Part shown: piece after piece, positions 16,536-25,218 of the stretch
How positions within the stretch are numbered: the first letter of the stretch is position 1
Layout of the letters: each line of letters starts with the position of its first letter
Assembly (NCBI GenBank): GCA_964524145.1
Contig: CAZGCA010000032.1
Location: 1-57,417 of the forward strand
DNA length: 57,417 nucleotides
Reading direction: 5' to 3'
From: CAZGCA01 sp964524145
GTDB lineage: Bacteria > Hydrogenedentota > CAZGCA01
The notes under the pieces: model-generated
What the model saw: only the letters and a program-made list of their open reading frames with translations
What the model was told of the DNA's origin: nothing
The model's database searches: none
Made by a program: the position numbers and the translations under genes

Positions 16536-17423
16536 ATGCGGTTTGGCGTGCACGTCTCTATTCGGGGTAAGATAGCCGACGCGGTCGAGCGCGCCGCATC
16601 ACGAGGGTGTGAGACGTTCCAGATATTCTCTCGCAACCCGCGCGGCTGGCAGGCGAAGCCGCTTACCGACGAAGATGCCGCGCTGTTCAGGGAGCGGCGG
16701 ATGGCGGCCGGGTTAACACCTGCGGCGGTTCATACGTTGTACCTTATGAACATTGCGAGCCCGGACGACGCGCTTTACGCGAAGTCGATCAAGTCGTTCG
16801 AGACGGACCTGGAACGAGCCACGAAGCTCGGTGTCGAGTATTTGGTGGCGCATCTCGGCAACTACAAAGAGTCGACGCCGCGATCCGGCGTGAACCGGGT
16901 GGTCAAGGCGATCAACAGAGTGTTGAAACCCGGCGGCGCGGGCGAGCCGAAGCTGTTGTTCGAGAACACGGTGGGCGCTGGCACGCAGGTTGGCGAGAAG
17001 ATCTCGGAGCTGGCCGAGCTGTTTGATCGAACGAAGGTGAAGGAACGTGTGGGCCTGTGTTTCGACACGTGTCACGCGTTTGCAGCGGGTTACAACGTCG
17101 CGACGAAGAAGGGCCTTGATGGCTTTCTCAAGCAGATCGATGACGCGTTCGGGTTGGAGATGCTGATGCTCGTGCACCTGAACGATTGCAAGGGAGATCT
17201 GGGATCCCGGCTCGACCGGCACGAGCATATCGGCAAGGGCAAGATGGGGCTTGAAGCGTTTCGAATGATCGTGAATCACCCCAAGTTGCGCCACCTGCCG
17301 GCAATCATGGAGACGCCTATGAAACGCGACCCTGAGGACGATCTCATGAACCTGGCAACGGTGCGCAAGCTTGCGAAGACAAAGAAACCCTCTACTCGGA
17401 AAAGGACAAGGAAGAAAAGATGA
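16536..17423 (+). CDS. nfo: Endonuclease IV (AP endonuclease)
   Basis: The product has 295 residues. All nine metal ligands of the trinuclear zinc site can be placed: His66, His106, Glu143, Asp177, His180, His214, Asp227, His229 and Glu259. They lie in VHTLYL, HLGNYK, FENTVGAG, FDTCHAF, VHLNDCKG, LDRHEH and IMETP. It cuts DNA 5' of abasic sites in base excision repair. The C-terminal 20 residues are a Lys/Arg-rich tail, longer than in E. coli, which may add DNA contacts. Its stop overlaps the next gene, a fold relative, by 4 bases. Confidence 0.96.
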   Translation: MRFGVHVSIRGKIADAVERAASRGCETFQIFSRNPRGWQAKPLTDEDAALFRERRMAAGLTPAAVHTLYLMNIASPDDALYAKSIKSFETDLERATKLGVEYLVAHLGNYKESTPRSGVNRVVKAINRVLKPGGAGEPKLLFENTVGAGTQVGEKISELAELFDRTKVKERVGLCFDTCHAFAAGYNVATKKGLDGFLKQIDDAFGLEMLMLVHLNDCKGDLGSRLDRHEHIGKGKMGLEAFRMIVNHPKLRHLPAIMETPMKRDPEDDLMNLATVRKLAKTKKPSTRKRTRKKR

Positions 17424-18229
17424 AGACAGCGGTATTTACGGTGATCATGCCGGACTACTCGCTTGAAAGCGCTGCGGAAGAGCTTTCCAAGCTGGGATAC
17501 GATGGTGTCGAGTGGCGTGTACACGACTCGTACCACATCGCTCTTGCCGACCTGAGTGCAAGAGCGAAAGACGTTCGCAAGCTCTGCGATGATAGCGGTC
17601 TCGAAATAGCCGCCCTGACGTCGTACCTGAAGATCCATGCATCCCAGGAAATAGGATTGCTCCTGGACGGTGCGGGAGCGATGGGTGCTCGACAGGTGCG
17701 TGTTACCGTGCCGTTGTACGACCGGAGTACGGACTACAACGAGCTGTTCGACGGGGCGCTGAAGGATCTTGAGAACGTTCAGGAGATGGCGGCGGCGCGC
17801 GGTGTGAAGGCCAATATCGAGATACACATGGGCAACATATGTCCGAGCGCCGCGCTGGCGCACCGGCTTGTGAGCAATTTCGACCCGCAGTGGGTCGGCG
17901 TCATATACGATCCGGGCAACATGGTCTACGAAGGTATGGAGAACTGGCGGCTCGGGATGGAGTTGCTCGGGCCGTACCTGGCGCACGTTCACTTGAAGAA
18001 CTCGAAATGGTCGGCGGAGGAGCAGTCCGATGACGGGCATGTCACGTGGAAACCCGGCTGGGCGCGTATGAGGGAGGGGATAGTCGACTGGCGCGAGGTT
18101 GTTGGTGACCTGAAGGCTGTCGGGTACGACGGGTATCTCTCGAGCGAAGATTTCTCCGATGTCGAGATTGCCGAGAAGCTCAAGGATAACCTCGAGTATA
18201 TGACGGAACTTATCGAACGAAAGGAGTGA
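17420..18229 (+). CDS. Sugar phosphate isomerase/epimerase family TIM barrel 1
   Basis: The product has 269 residues, starting at ATG 17420 with a 4-base overlap on nfo. It is a xylose-isomerase-like (AP endonuclease 2, PF01261) barrel. Likely metal ligands include Glu and His in NIEIHMGN, Asp in GVIYDPGN, His in AHVHLKNSK, and Glu in LSSEDFSD near the end. Many homologs act on inositol or other sugars, but the substrate cannot be read from sequence. No signal peptide is present. It pairs with the related gene that begins eight bases downstream. Confidence 0.85.
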   Translation: MKTAVFTVIMPDYSLESAAEELSKLGYDGVEWRVHDSYHIALADLSARAKDVRKLCDDSGLEIAALTSYLKIHASQEIGLLLDGAGAMGARQVRVTVPLYDRSTDYNELFDGALKDLENVQEMAAARGVKANIEIHMGNICPSAALAHRLVSNFDPQWVGVIYDPGNMVYEGMENWRLGMELLGPYLAHVHLKNSKWSAEEQSDDGHVTWKPGWARMREGIVDWREVVGDLKAVGYDGYLSSEDFSDVEIAEKLKDNLEYMTELIERKE

Positions 18230-18237
18230 GAGCAGAG

Positions 18238-19068
18238 ATGGCGACGCTGAGCTGTTTTGCGGACGAAATAGCAGAAGATTTGACCACGCAGATGCAGGTT
18301 ATGGACGAGGCGGGCGTGCCGTTTCTCGAACTGCGTGCTGTTGACGGGATTCCGGTTCTCGAGCTGACCACCGAGAAGGCCAACGAGGTTGTCTCGAGGT
18401 TGCAGGACAAAGGCATGGGAGTTTCTGCGATTGGGTCGCCGATCGGCAAGATACTCATCACCGACCCGTTCGAACCGCATCTCGAGAAGTTCAAACGGGC
18501 GCTCGAACTGGCACATATCTGTGCCGCTGACTATATCAGGTTGTTCTCGTATTTCATTCCGGAGGGCGACGACCCGGCGGCGTATCGGGACGAAGTGCTG
18601 CGTCGCATGCAGGAGAAAGCGGCGCTTGCCGAGCAATCGGGGATAGTGATACTGCACGAGAACGAGAGCCACATCTACGGCGACATCGCGGCACGGTGCA
18701 AGGACATATTCGACAATGTCCCGTCCGACTACTTGAGACCGATACTCGATCCGGCGAACTTCGTGCAGAACGGGGAGCGGTCATACGATGTGGCGTACCA
18801 GCTTTACGGCGACCAGATAGAGTACATGCATATCAAGGACGCGAAGCTTGAAACCGGCGAGGTTGTGCCGGCAGGCGAAGGCGACGGCCAGATGCCCGAG
18901 GTGCTCGCGGCGCTGGCCGAACGCGGTTATGACGGATTCCTATCGCTGGAACCGCATCTGAAGATTGCCGGTGCATCGTCCGGTTTCACTGGTCCGGACC
19001 TGTTCAGGACGGCAGTTGACGCGTTGCGGAAGGTGGCCGGCGAGGCCGGGTTGCCCCTGGACACATGA
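18238..19068 (+). CDS. Sugar phosphate isomerase/epimerase family TIM barrel 2
   Basis: The product has 276 residues. ATG 18238 is chosen because AGGAG lies just upstream; GTG 18226 is an alternative that would overlap the previous stop. It has the same PF01261 superfamily fold as the two genes before it. Candidate metal ligands lie in ILHENESH, PILDPANF, YMHIKDAK and FLSLEPHL. Sequence similarity to the previous gene is low, so the pair are diverged relatives rather than a recent copy. Substrate is unknown. Confidence 0.85.
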   Translation: MATLSCFADEIAEDLTTQMQVMDEAGVPFLELRAVDGIPVLELTTEKANEVVSRLQDKGMGVSAIGSPIGKILITDPFEPHLEKFKRALELAHICAADYIRLFSYFIPEGDDPAAYRDEVLRRMQEKAALAEQSGIVILHENESHIYGDIAARCKDIFDNVPSDYLRPILDPANFVQNGERSYDVAYQLYGDQIEYMHIKDAKLETGEVVPAGEGDGQMPEVLAALAERGYDGFLSLEPHLKIAGASSGFTGPDLFRTAVDALRKVAGEAGLPLDT

Positions 19069-19541
19069 CCGGAAACGTGGAGGCGAAGTTGATCAGAAAA
19101 CCCACTGTCGGCGAAGTGCCCGACATACAGAGACTTATCAACGAGTTTGCCGACCGCGGCGAGATGTTGCCCCGCTCTCTCTCGGAACTGTATGAGAACC
19201 TGCGCGACTTTGACGTCTTCGTCGATGACGGGAGGATCGTCGGGTGTTGCGCGTTGCACATCTGTTGGGAAGACCTTGCGGAGATAAAGTCGCTGGCTGT
19301 GGCGGACGAGTTCAAGGGCAGCGGAGTAGGGAGCAAATTTGTTAAACGGTGCCTTGAAGAGGCCGCAGCGTTAGGAATCAAGAAGGTGTTTGCGCTCACG
19401 TACAAGCCGGACTTCTTCAGGAAACACGGGTTTCAAGAGATCGACAAGACAGAACTCCCGCACAAGATATGGAACGAGTGCGTGAAATGCCCGAAGTTTC
19501 CCAACTGCGACGAGACTGCGCTGACAATCGAGCTGAGGTGA
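19065..19541 (+). CDS. N-acetylglutamate-synthase-like GNAT acetyltransferase
   Basis: The product has 158 residues with an ATGA overlap on the previous gene. It matches the short ArgA-like GNAT family: IRKPTVGEVPDIQRLINEF, then LPRSLSELYENLRDF, the acetyl-CoA loop EFKGSGVGSKFV, and KVFALTYKPDFFRKHGF. The end carries a Cys cluster (NECVKCPKFPNC) typical of this subgroup. Members acetylate glutamate for arginine synthesis. The next gene, proC, also handles a glutamate-derived intermediate, which fits amino-acid metabolism. Confidence 0.85.
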   Translation: MTGNVEAKLIRKPTVGEVPDIQRLINEFADRGEMLPRSLSELYENLRDFDVFVDDGRIVGCCALHICWEDLAEIKSLAVADEFKGSGVGSKFVKRCLEEAAALGIKKVFALTYKPDFFRKHGFQEIDKTELPHKIWNECVKCPKFPNCDETALTIELR

Positions 19542-19548
19542 GACGTAT

Positions 19549-20358
19549 ATGATCAACACGGCAATAGGTTTCGTCGGTGTCGGCAACATGGGGTCGGCGA
19601 TTTTGCGAGGGCTTCTGGATGGGGGCACGCTTGTAGCCGAGAATGCCGTCATTTTCGATGTCGACGCCGAGAAGTGCAGCCGGGTTGCACAAGAGACAGG
19701 GGCGCGAGCGGCGCGGGACGTAGCGGACCTGGTCGGTTCGGTTGATACGGTGCTGCTTGCCGTCAAACCGCAGAGTATGGGTGAATGCCTCGATGAGATG
19801 GGACGGCACCTGGCAGGGCCGACGCTTGTAATATCGATTGCGGCAGGGATTTCGACGGGATACATCTCGAACCGGCTTGGCGAGAGCGTGCGAGTCGTGC
19901 GCGTGATGCCAAATACCCCGGCCATGGTGGGTGCCGGCATTGCGGGAGTGTCTTCGGGAGCGGGCGCCACGGAGGACGATATGGCGCTTGCAACGGAGAT
20001 ATTCGGCACGCTGGGAGAAGCCGTCACTGTCTCAGAGGAGTTGATCGATGCAGTCACCGCCGTGAGCGGAAGCGGACCGGCTTACTTCTTCTATCTCGCC
20101 GAGAAGCTCGCGGAGGCAGGTGTAAAGAACGGGTTGCCGGAAGACGTTGCGGTGAAGCTTGCCCGGAAAACGATGGAAGGCGCGGGCGCGCTTCTTTCCG
20201 GATCGGCGGACAGCCCGGCTCAGCTGCGTCGCAAGGTGACGTCGAAAGGCGGCACGACCGAGGCCGCGTTGGGCGTGTTGGACAAGCTCGGGTTCGGTAA
20301 GCTCGTAGAGGAGGCCGTGACAGCGGCAGCCGAGCGGTCGCGGGAGCTGGCGAAGTAG
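19549..20358 (+). CDS. proC: Pyrroline-5-carboxylate reductase
   Basis: The product has 269 residues, eight bases after the GNAT stop, behind GAGGTGAG. The N-terminal Rossmann motif FVGVGNMGSAI binds NAD(P)H. AVKPQ, RVMPNTPA and the C-terminal block AVSGSGPAYFF...VTSKGGTTEAAL are the ProC signatures. It makes proline from pyrroline-5-carboxylate in the cytoplasm. The length is standard. Confidence 0.97.
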   Translation: MINTAIGFVGVGNMGSAILRGLLDGGTLVAENAVIFDVDAEKCSRVAQETGARAARDVADLVGSVDTVLLAVKPQSMGECLDEMGRHLAGPTLVISIAAGISTGYISNRLGESVRVVRVMPNTPAMVGAGIAGVSSGAGATEDDMALATEIFGTLGEAVTVSEELIDAVTAVSGSGPAYFFYLAEKLAEAGVKNGLPEDVAVKLARKTMEGAGALLSGSADSPAQLRRKVTSKGGTTEAALGVLDKLGFGKLVEEAVTAAAERSRELAK

Positions 20359-20388
20359 AACTACCGCGTAACAGAGATCGTTGGGGAC

Positions 20389-21243
20389 ATGTGTGCGATG
20401 AACATTGTGGTCTTGCTTTTGGCGCTTACCGCATGTGCGGTGGACGGGGAGCAGAAAACGCCACCTGTGTGCGAGATGGAGGGAGAGCAATCACTCCCGC
20501 ACGTGTCCAAGGTTGACGCGTTTCTGAAGGAGTTTTCCTCGAAACGCGACACGTTGGGTGACTACCGCGCAGAGTTCAAGCAGATCAAGAAAAACGCGCT
20601 CTTCGATGATATTCATCTGTCCAGAGGTGAGGTGTACTACCTCAAGCCGCGAAGGATCTTGTGGGACTACCTCACGCCCGATCCCATGAAACTGCTCGTG
20701 CAAGCGCAGAAGGTTTACATGTATATCGAGGAGCTCGAACAGCTCGAGATCTATGATTATAGCGAACAGAAGGAGGCTCGCGGGTTGTTCCTGGGGTTCG
20801 ACGAGTCCACGGAAGAACTGAGGAAACTCTATGACATATCTCTCTTCGAGCCCGAGGAGGGCGAGGACGTTCGCGGCGTGATCCTGGCTCCGAAAACCGA
20901 TGATCTGAGGCAGTATTTCACCGACGTTCGGCTGTGGCTGCGTGGCAAGGACTTCGCGATCGAGAAGATCGTTATTGAAGGACCCGAAGAGGGTGACGCA
21001 ACGACGATGTATCTGGAGCGTATCGAGACGAACTCGGGGCTGAAGCCGAAACGGTTCGAGCTGGATCTCCCGGAAGGCACTGAGATAATCGTACACCACC
21101 CTGAAGAAGAACTCGAGATCATTGGGGACGAGCCGGAACCGGAGCCGGAGTTCCCCGAGCCGGAAGATTCCCGGGATGAGCAAGAAGAAGGACCGACCGA
21201 GCCGGATGATGCGCGGGATGAACCTGGCGGAGATGAGAGCTGA
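20389..21243 (+). CDS. LolA-like outer-membrane lipoprotein carrier family protein
   Basis: The product has 284 residues. The N-terminus is a signal sequence ending LLLALTAC, with Cys16 in a lipobox-like setting. The LolA-like domain spans about residues 35-225: DYRAEFKQIKK, GEVYYLKPRRILWDY (the classic F/Y-x-L-x-x-P-x-x-x-x-W segment) and QYFTDVRLWLR. It would bind lipid acyl chains in the periplasm. Two oddities are seen. A lipid anchor would be unusual for LolA, which is normally soluble. The last 45 residues are a Glu/Asp/Pro tail with EPEPEPEFPEPED-like repeats. LolB-like or periplasmic sensor roles are alternatives. Confidence 0.75.
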   Translation: MCAMNIVVLLLALTACAVDGEQKTPPVCEMEGEQSLPHVSKVDAFLKEFSSKRDTLGDYRAEFKQIKKNALFDDIHLSRGEVYYLKPRRILWDYLTPDPMKLLVQAQKVYMYIEELEQLEIYDYSEQKEARGLFLGFDESTEELRKLYDISLFEPEEGEDVRGVILAPKTDDLRQYFTDVRLWLRGKDFAIEKIVIEGPEEGDATTMYLERIETNSGLKPKRFELDLPEGTEIIVHHPEEELEIIGDEPEPEPEFPEPEDSRDEQEEGPTEPDDARDEPGGDES

Positions 21244-21634
21244 TTCCGGTTCGTACTCGCTTGTGATAAGTGTGTTGCGCTCTGTTTCGGTCGTGGTCGG
21301 CGCGCTTGGCGCTGTTCAATTCAAGAAGGGGTTCTACGTCTATACCGGCAGGGCGAAGCGGAATCTCCGGGCTCGTATAGAGCGACACCTGCGGAGCGAA
21401 AAACGACTTCACTGGCATATTGACTACTTGCTCAACGAGGAAAGCGCTCGCGTGGCCGATGTCGTCGTCAGACCGGGCCTGGAACGGTCCGAATGCGAGA
21501 TGAACATGCAGATTGCCTCCCTTCCCGGTGCGGAGACGTGTGTTCCCGGGTTCGGGTCGTCTGATTGCGCGAACGGATGCGGCGCGCACCTCGTCTTTTT
21601 CGAGCGTCGTCCATCATTCCGGAGCCTTGCATGA
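21233..21634 (+). CDS. GIY-YIG (DUF123/Uri-type) nuclease-like protein
   Basis: The product has about 133 residues. ATG 21233 overlaps the previous stop by 11 bases, but ATG 21218 is also possible and no start has a well-spaced binding site. The domain starts SYSLVIS and carries FYVYTGRAKRNLRARIERHL and LHWHIDYLL, the signature of the DUF123 subgroup of GIY-YIG domains. In archaea this domain is often fused to endonuclease III. Here it stands alone. The catalytic Arg and the Glu near EC/SEC (RSECEMNMQ) are present, so activity is plausible. Its stop overlaps maf by 4 bases. Confidence 0.8.
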   Translation: MRADSGSYSLVISVLRSVSVVVGALGAVQFKKGFYVYTGRAKRNLRARIERHLRSEKRLHWHIDYLLNEESARVADVVVRPGLERSECEMNMQIASLPGAETCVPGFGSSDCANGCGAHLVFFERRPSFRSLA

Positions 21635-22236
21635 GGAAGATTGTCCTTGCGTCGGCCTCGCCACGGCGCGCGTCGTTGCTCGAATCGGTCGGACTGAAGT
21701 TTGAGGTGGTCGTGAGCCGGACGGACGAGACGAACCACCCCGAGATGTCGCCGACGAGGCTTGTCGTGGATAACGCGCTCGGGAAAGCGCGAGATGTCTC
21801 CGCGCGCGTCGCTCCCGAGTCTGCGGTGATAGGCGCCGACACGATAGTCTACCTTGACGCAAAGGTGCTGGGGAAGCCGGAGAGCATGGCGGACGCGCGC
21901 CGGATGTTGAACACCCTATCCGGTCGGACGCACCAGGTGTTCACGGGCCTCGCAGTTGTGTCGCGCTCGGACGACAAAGAGCTCACCGCCGTCGAGGTGA
22001 CCGACGTGACGTTCCGCAAGCTCGGCGAGGGCGATATCGACGATTACCTTCGGGCCGTGTCCCCCATGGACCGTGCCGGTGCGTATACCGTCGACGGAGT
22101 AGGCAGCCTGCTGGTGGAACGGTTCGAGGGGTGTTTCTACAACGTGCTCGGCTTGCCAATGGTGGCTCTCGACAGGCTTCTCGGCGAGTTCTCGGTAAAC
22201 CTGTTCAGAACCGGCAATCATTCTGAGAAGGGGTAG
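21631..22236 (+). CDS. maf: Maf-family nucleotide pyrophosphatase
   Basis: The product has 201 residues from ATG 21631, eight bases after GGAG and overlapping the previous stop. Signatures are LASASPRRASLL at the N-terminus, IGADTIVYLDAKVLGKP in the middle, and GAYTVDGVGSLLVERFEGCFYNVLGLP near the end. Maf proteins hydrolyse modified or canonical nucleoside triphosphates and in some bacteria arrest septation. The last 15 residues (NLFRTGNHSEKG) extend beyond the usual end. Confidence 0.95.
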   Translation: MRKIVLASASPRRASLLESVGLKFEVVVSRTDETNHPEMSPTRLVVDNALGKARDVSARVAPESAVIGADTIVYLDAKVLGKPESMADARRMLNTLSGRTHQVFTGLAVVSRSDDKELTAVEVTDVTFRKLGEGDIDDYLRAVSPMDRAGAYTVDGVGSLLVERFEGCFYNVLGLPMVALDRLLGEFSVNLFRTGNHSEKG

Positions 22237-22239
22237 CGT

Positions 22240-23733
22240 ATGGCGCGCAAGTACATTCTCGCGATCGACCAGGGCACGACAAGTTCGCGGGCCATCGTCT
22301 TTGACAAAGCCGGCAACATTCGCGGTCACGGGAGCCGCGCGTTCCGGCAGCTATTTCCGAAACCCGGTTGGGTCGAACACGATCCTGAAGAGATTTGGCG
22401 CTCGCAGCAGTTCGCGATCCGCCGGGCGATCAAAGCTGCCGGTGTTGTGCCGGGCCAGATAGCCGCAATAGGTGTCACGAATCAGCGCGAGACAACGATC
22501 GTCTGGAACCGCAAGACCGGCGAGCCTGTACACAACGCCATCGTCTGGCAGTGCAGGCGAACCGCGCCGATTTGCGACAGGCTGCGCCGGGCCGGCATGG
22601 AGACGGAGATACGTCGCAAGACGGGTTTGGTGATAGACGCGTACTTCTCAGCAACGAAGGTGAAGTGGCTGCTCGATAACGTTCCCGGCGCGCGCAAAGC
22701 AGCCCGCAAAGGGGAGCTTTGTTTCGGGACGGTGGACACGTGGCTCATCTACAAGCTGACGGGCGGTCGAGTGCACGCCACGGATGTGACGAACGCGTCC
22801 CGCACGATGCTTTACAACATCCGCAAGCTGGATTGGGACCCGACGCTACTTGAGGCGCTCAAGATTCCGCGCGAGATGGTGCCGCAGGTGCTGCCTTCGA
22901 GCGCGCATTTCGGCGAGACGGATCGAGTCGGTTCTCTTCCGGCAGGCATACCGATAACGGGCGTTGTGGGCGACCAGCAGGCGGCGCTGTTCGGCCAGGC
23001 GTGCTTCAGACCGGGCGCGGCGAAGAACACGTATGGGACCGGCTGTTTTGTGCTCGAGAATACCGGCGGCAAGCCGATTGCCTCGCGCAGCGGACTCCTG
23101 ACGACCGTAGCGTGGGGGATCGGGAAGAAGACGACCTATGCGCTCGAAGGGAGCGTCTTCGTGGCGGGTGCTGTCGTTCAGTGGTTGCGCGACGAGCTCA
23201 AGCTGATCAAGACGGCTCGCGAGAGTGAGTCGTTGGCACGTACCGTCGCGGACAACGGCGGGGTGTTCTTCGTGCCGGCATTTGTGGGTTTGGGAGCGCC
23301 GCATTGGGACATGTACGCGCGCGGGACTATCGTCGGCCTGACGCGGGGCACACAGCGTGGTCATATTGTGCGTGCCGCGCTCGAGTCGATTGCATACCAG
23401 GCGAAAGACGTTATAGACTGTATGACCAAGGACTCGAAGACGCGTGTGCGCGTGCTGCGCGTGGACGGTGGTGCGTCGCGGAACGATCTGCTCATGCAGT
23501 TCCAGGCGGACGTGCTGGGCGTACCGGTCGAGAGAACCTCGATCGCCGAGGTGACGGCGCTCGGCGCGGCATTCCTCGCCGGGCTGCACGTTGGGTACTG
23601 GAAAGACCAGCGGGAACTAGAGATAAAGGCGAAGGTGGACAGAGTCTTCGAGCCGAGCATGCCGCCGGCGCAACGGACCGAGTTGCACAGCCGGTGGAAG
23701 AAAGCCGTGGCCGCAGCAAGGACGATGAAATGA
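22240..23733 (+). CDS. glpK: Glycerol kinase
   Basis: The product has 497 residues from ATG 22240, four bases after the maf stop and behind AAGGGG. It is a FGGY kinase. ILAIDQGTTSSRAI binds ATP phosphates. TNQRETTIVW holds the glycerol contacts Arg and Glu. TGVVGDQQAALFGQ carries the catalytic Asp, and GLGAPHWD and RVDGGASRNDLLMQFQAD complete the family pattern. It converts glycerol to glycerol-3-phosphate. No glpF or glpD is adjacent. Confidence 0.97.
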   Translation: MARKYILAIDQGTTSSRAIVFDKAGNIRGHGSRAFRQLFPKPGWVEHDPEEIWRSQQFAIRRAIKAAGVVPGQIAAIGVTNQRETTIVWNRKTGEPVHNAIVWQCRRTAPICDRLRRAGMETEIRRKTGLVIDAYFSATKVKWLLDNVPGARKAARKGELCFGTVDTWLIYKLTGGRVHATDVTNASRTMLYNIRKLDWDPTLLEALKIPREMVPQVLPSSAHFGETDRVGSLPAGIPITGVVGDQQAALFGQACFRPGAAKNTYGTGCFVLENTGGKPIASRSGLLTTVAWGIGKKTTYALEGSVFVAGAVVQWLRDELKLIKTARESESLARTVADNGGVFFVPAFVGLGAPHWDMYARGTIVGLTRGTQRGHIVRAALESIAYQAKDVIDCMTKDSKTRVRVLRVDGGASRNDLLMQFQADVLGVPVERTSIAEVTALGAAFLAGLHVGYWKDQRELEIKAKVDRVFEPSMPPAQRTELHSRWKKAVAAARTMK

Positions 23734-23743
23734 CGGGGGTGCC

Positions 23744-25105
23744 ATGCCGCGCACATTGAAGATAAGCATATCCGGAGTGAGGGGCGTGGTGGGCGAAAGC
23801 CTGACACCGCAGCTCCTGGTCACGTTCGCGCAAGCGTTCGGGCAATACGTCGGCCGCGGCGACATTATGATCGGGCGCGACACGCGCGCTACCGGGCCCA
23901 TGGTGCGCGACGCCGTCGTCGCGGGGTTGCTCTCGTGCGGATGCCGACCGATAGACCTCGGCATTGTTCCGACACCGACGCTGCTCATCAAGACAGCGCA
24001 TTCCGAAGCGCTCGGTGGGATCGCGATCACCGCAAGCCACAACCCGATCGAATGGAACGCGCTCAAGTTCGTCAACGGCAGCGGCTACTTTCTCGACGAA
24101 CACCAGGCGGGCGAGCTTCTCGACGTCTACCATCAGGGCGAGTTTCTCACGTGTCCGAACGACGAAATAGGAGTGTTGTGCTCGGACGATTCGGCCATAG
24201 GCGAGCACATCGACCGGGTCGTGACACACCTCGATGCCGAGCTCATCAATAATGCGGGGATGGTCGTTGCCGTGGACTGCTGCAACGGTGCCGGGTCAGA
24301 GGCCGTTCCCGCGCTTCTCGACAGGTTGGACGTGACAACCGTCGCTATCAACTGCACGCCCGACGGCGCGTTTCCGCACGATCCGGAGCCCGTTGCGGCA
24401 AATGTGTCGGAACTGTGCGATACCGTTGTGGCGCACAAGGCCGATATAGGGTTCGTGCTCGATGCCGACGCCGACAGGTTGGCTATCGTCAGCGAGAAAG
24501 GCGTCCACATCGGCGAGGAGTACACGCTGGCAATCGTTGCGGAGCACCTGCTGAGAAAGAACCCGGGACGCACGGTGGTGGCAAACGTTTCGACGACGCG
24601 TGCGCTGGACGAGATAGCTGCAAGGCACGGCTCGAAAGTGGTCCGGACACGGGTGGGCGAAGCCAACGTTGCCGATGGTATCCTGCGCGAGAACGCCATA
24701 GTGGGCGGTGAAGGCAACGGCGGCGTGATGTTTCCGGGTATTCATGCCTGCCGCGACGGGCTCACGGGGATCGGTCTTGTGCTGCAACACCTTGCCGAAA
24801 CGAGCAGGTCCGTCTCGGAGATAGTCGATTCGATGCCGAAATACGTCGCGTGCAAAGAGAAGTTCCCGTGCCGCGGCGATAAGGCATCGACCGTTCTGAA
24901 CCGGCTGAGACGGAGACACGAGAACGATCGGGTTGCCCTGCTCGACGGCATTCAGATAGAATGGGACGATTCGTGGGTTAACATACGAAAATCCAACACC
25001 GAACCCATCCTGCGCGTCACCGCCGAAGCGGGCAACAAGGATCAAGCACAGGCCCTTGCTTCAACGATCACGTCCGAGCTGGAAGAGATACTTGCCAGTC
25101 TGTAA
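23744..25105 (+). CDS. Phosphohexomutase, phosphoglucosamine/phosphomannomutase type
   Basis: The product has 453 residues from ATG 23744, shortly after glpK. All four alpha-D-phosphohexomutase motifs are seen: the phosphoserine loop TASHNPIEWN, metal loop DADADRLA, sugar loop GEGNGGVM, and phosphate loop RKSNTEP. The GEGNGG sugar loop and the KISISGVRGVVG start place it with the archaeal-type GlmM group rather than the classic bacterial GlmM (GEQSGH). The likely role is glucosamine-6-phosphate to glucosamine-1-phosphate for cell-wall precursors; mannose- or glucose-phosphate mutase activity is possible. It ends the long plus-strand run. Confidence 0.9.
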   Translation: MPRTLKISISGVRGVVGESLTPQLLVTFAQAFGQYVGRGDIMIGRDTRATGPMVRDAVVAGLLSCGCRPIDLGIVPTPTLLIKTAHSEALGGIAITASHNPIEWNALKFVNGSGYFLDEHQAGELLDVYHQGEFLTCPNDEIGVLCSDDSAIGEHIDRVVTHLDAELINNAGMVVAVDCCNGAGSEAVPALLDRLDVTTVAINCTPDGAFPHDPEPVAANVSELCDTVVAHKADIGFVLDADADRLAIVSEKGVHIGEEYTLAIVAEHLLRKNPGRTVVANVSTTRALDEIAARHGSKVVRTRVGEANVADGILRENAIVGGEGNGGVMFPGIHACRDGLTGIGLVLQHLAETSRSVSEIVDSMPKYVACKEKFPCRGDKASTVLNRLRRRHENDRVALLDGIQIEWDDSWVNIRKSNTEPILRVTAEAGNKDQAQALASTITSELEEILASL

Positions 25106-25218
25106 CCCCCTTGACGTCTCAGAGCCAAGGACGTCCTGAGTAGGTGCCTCGGTCGGTCCATTCCGCGGCCTCAATCGAGATTCTCCCGAACGCGTTTGAA
25201 CAGTAATCCTTTCGGTCA

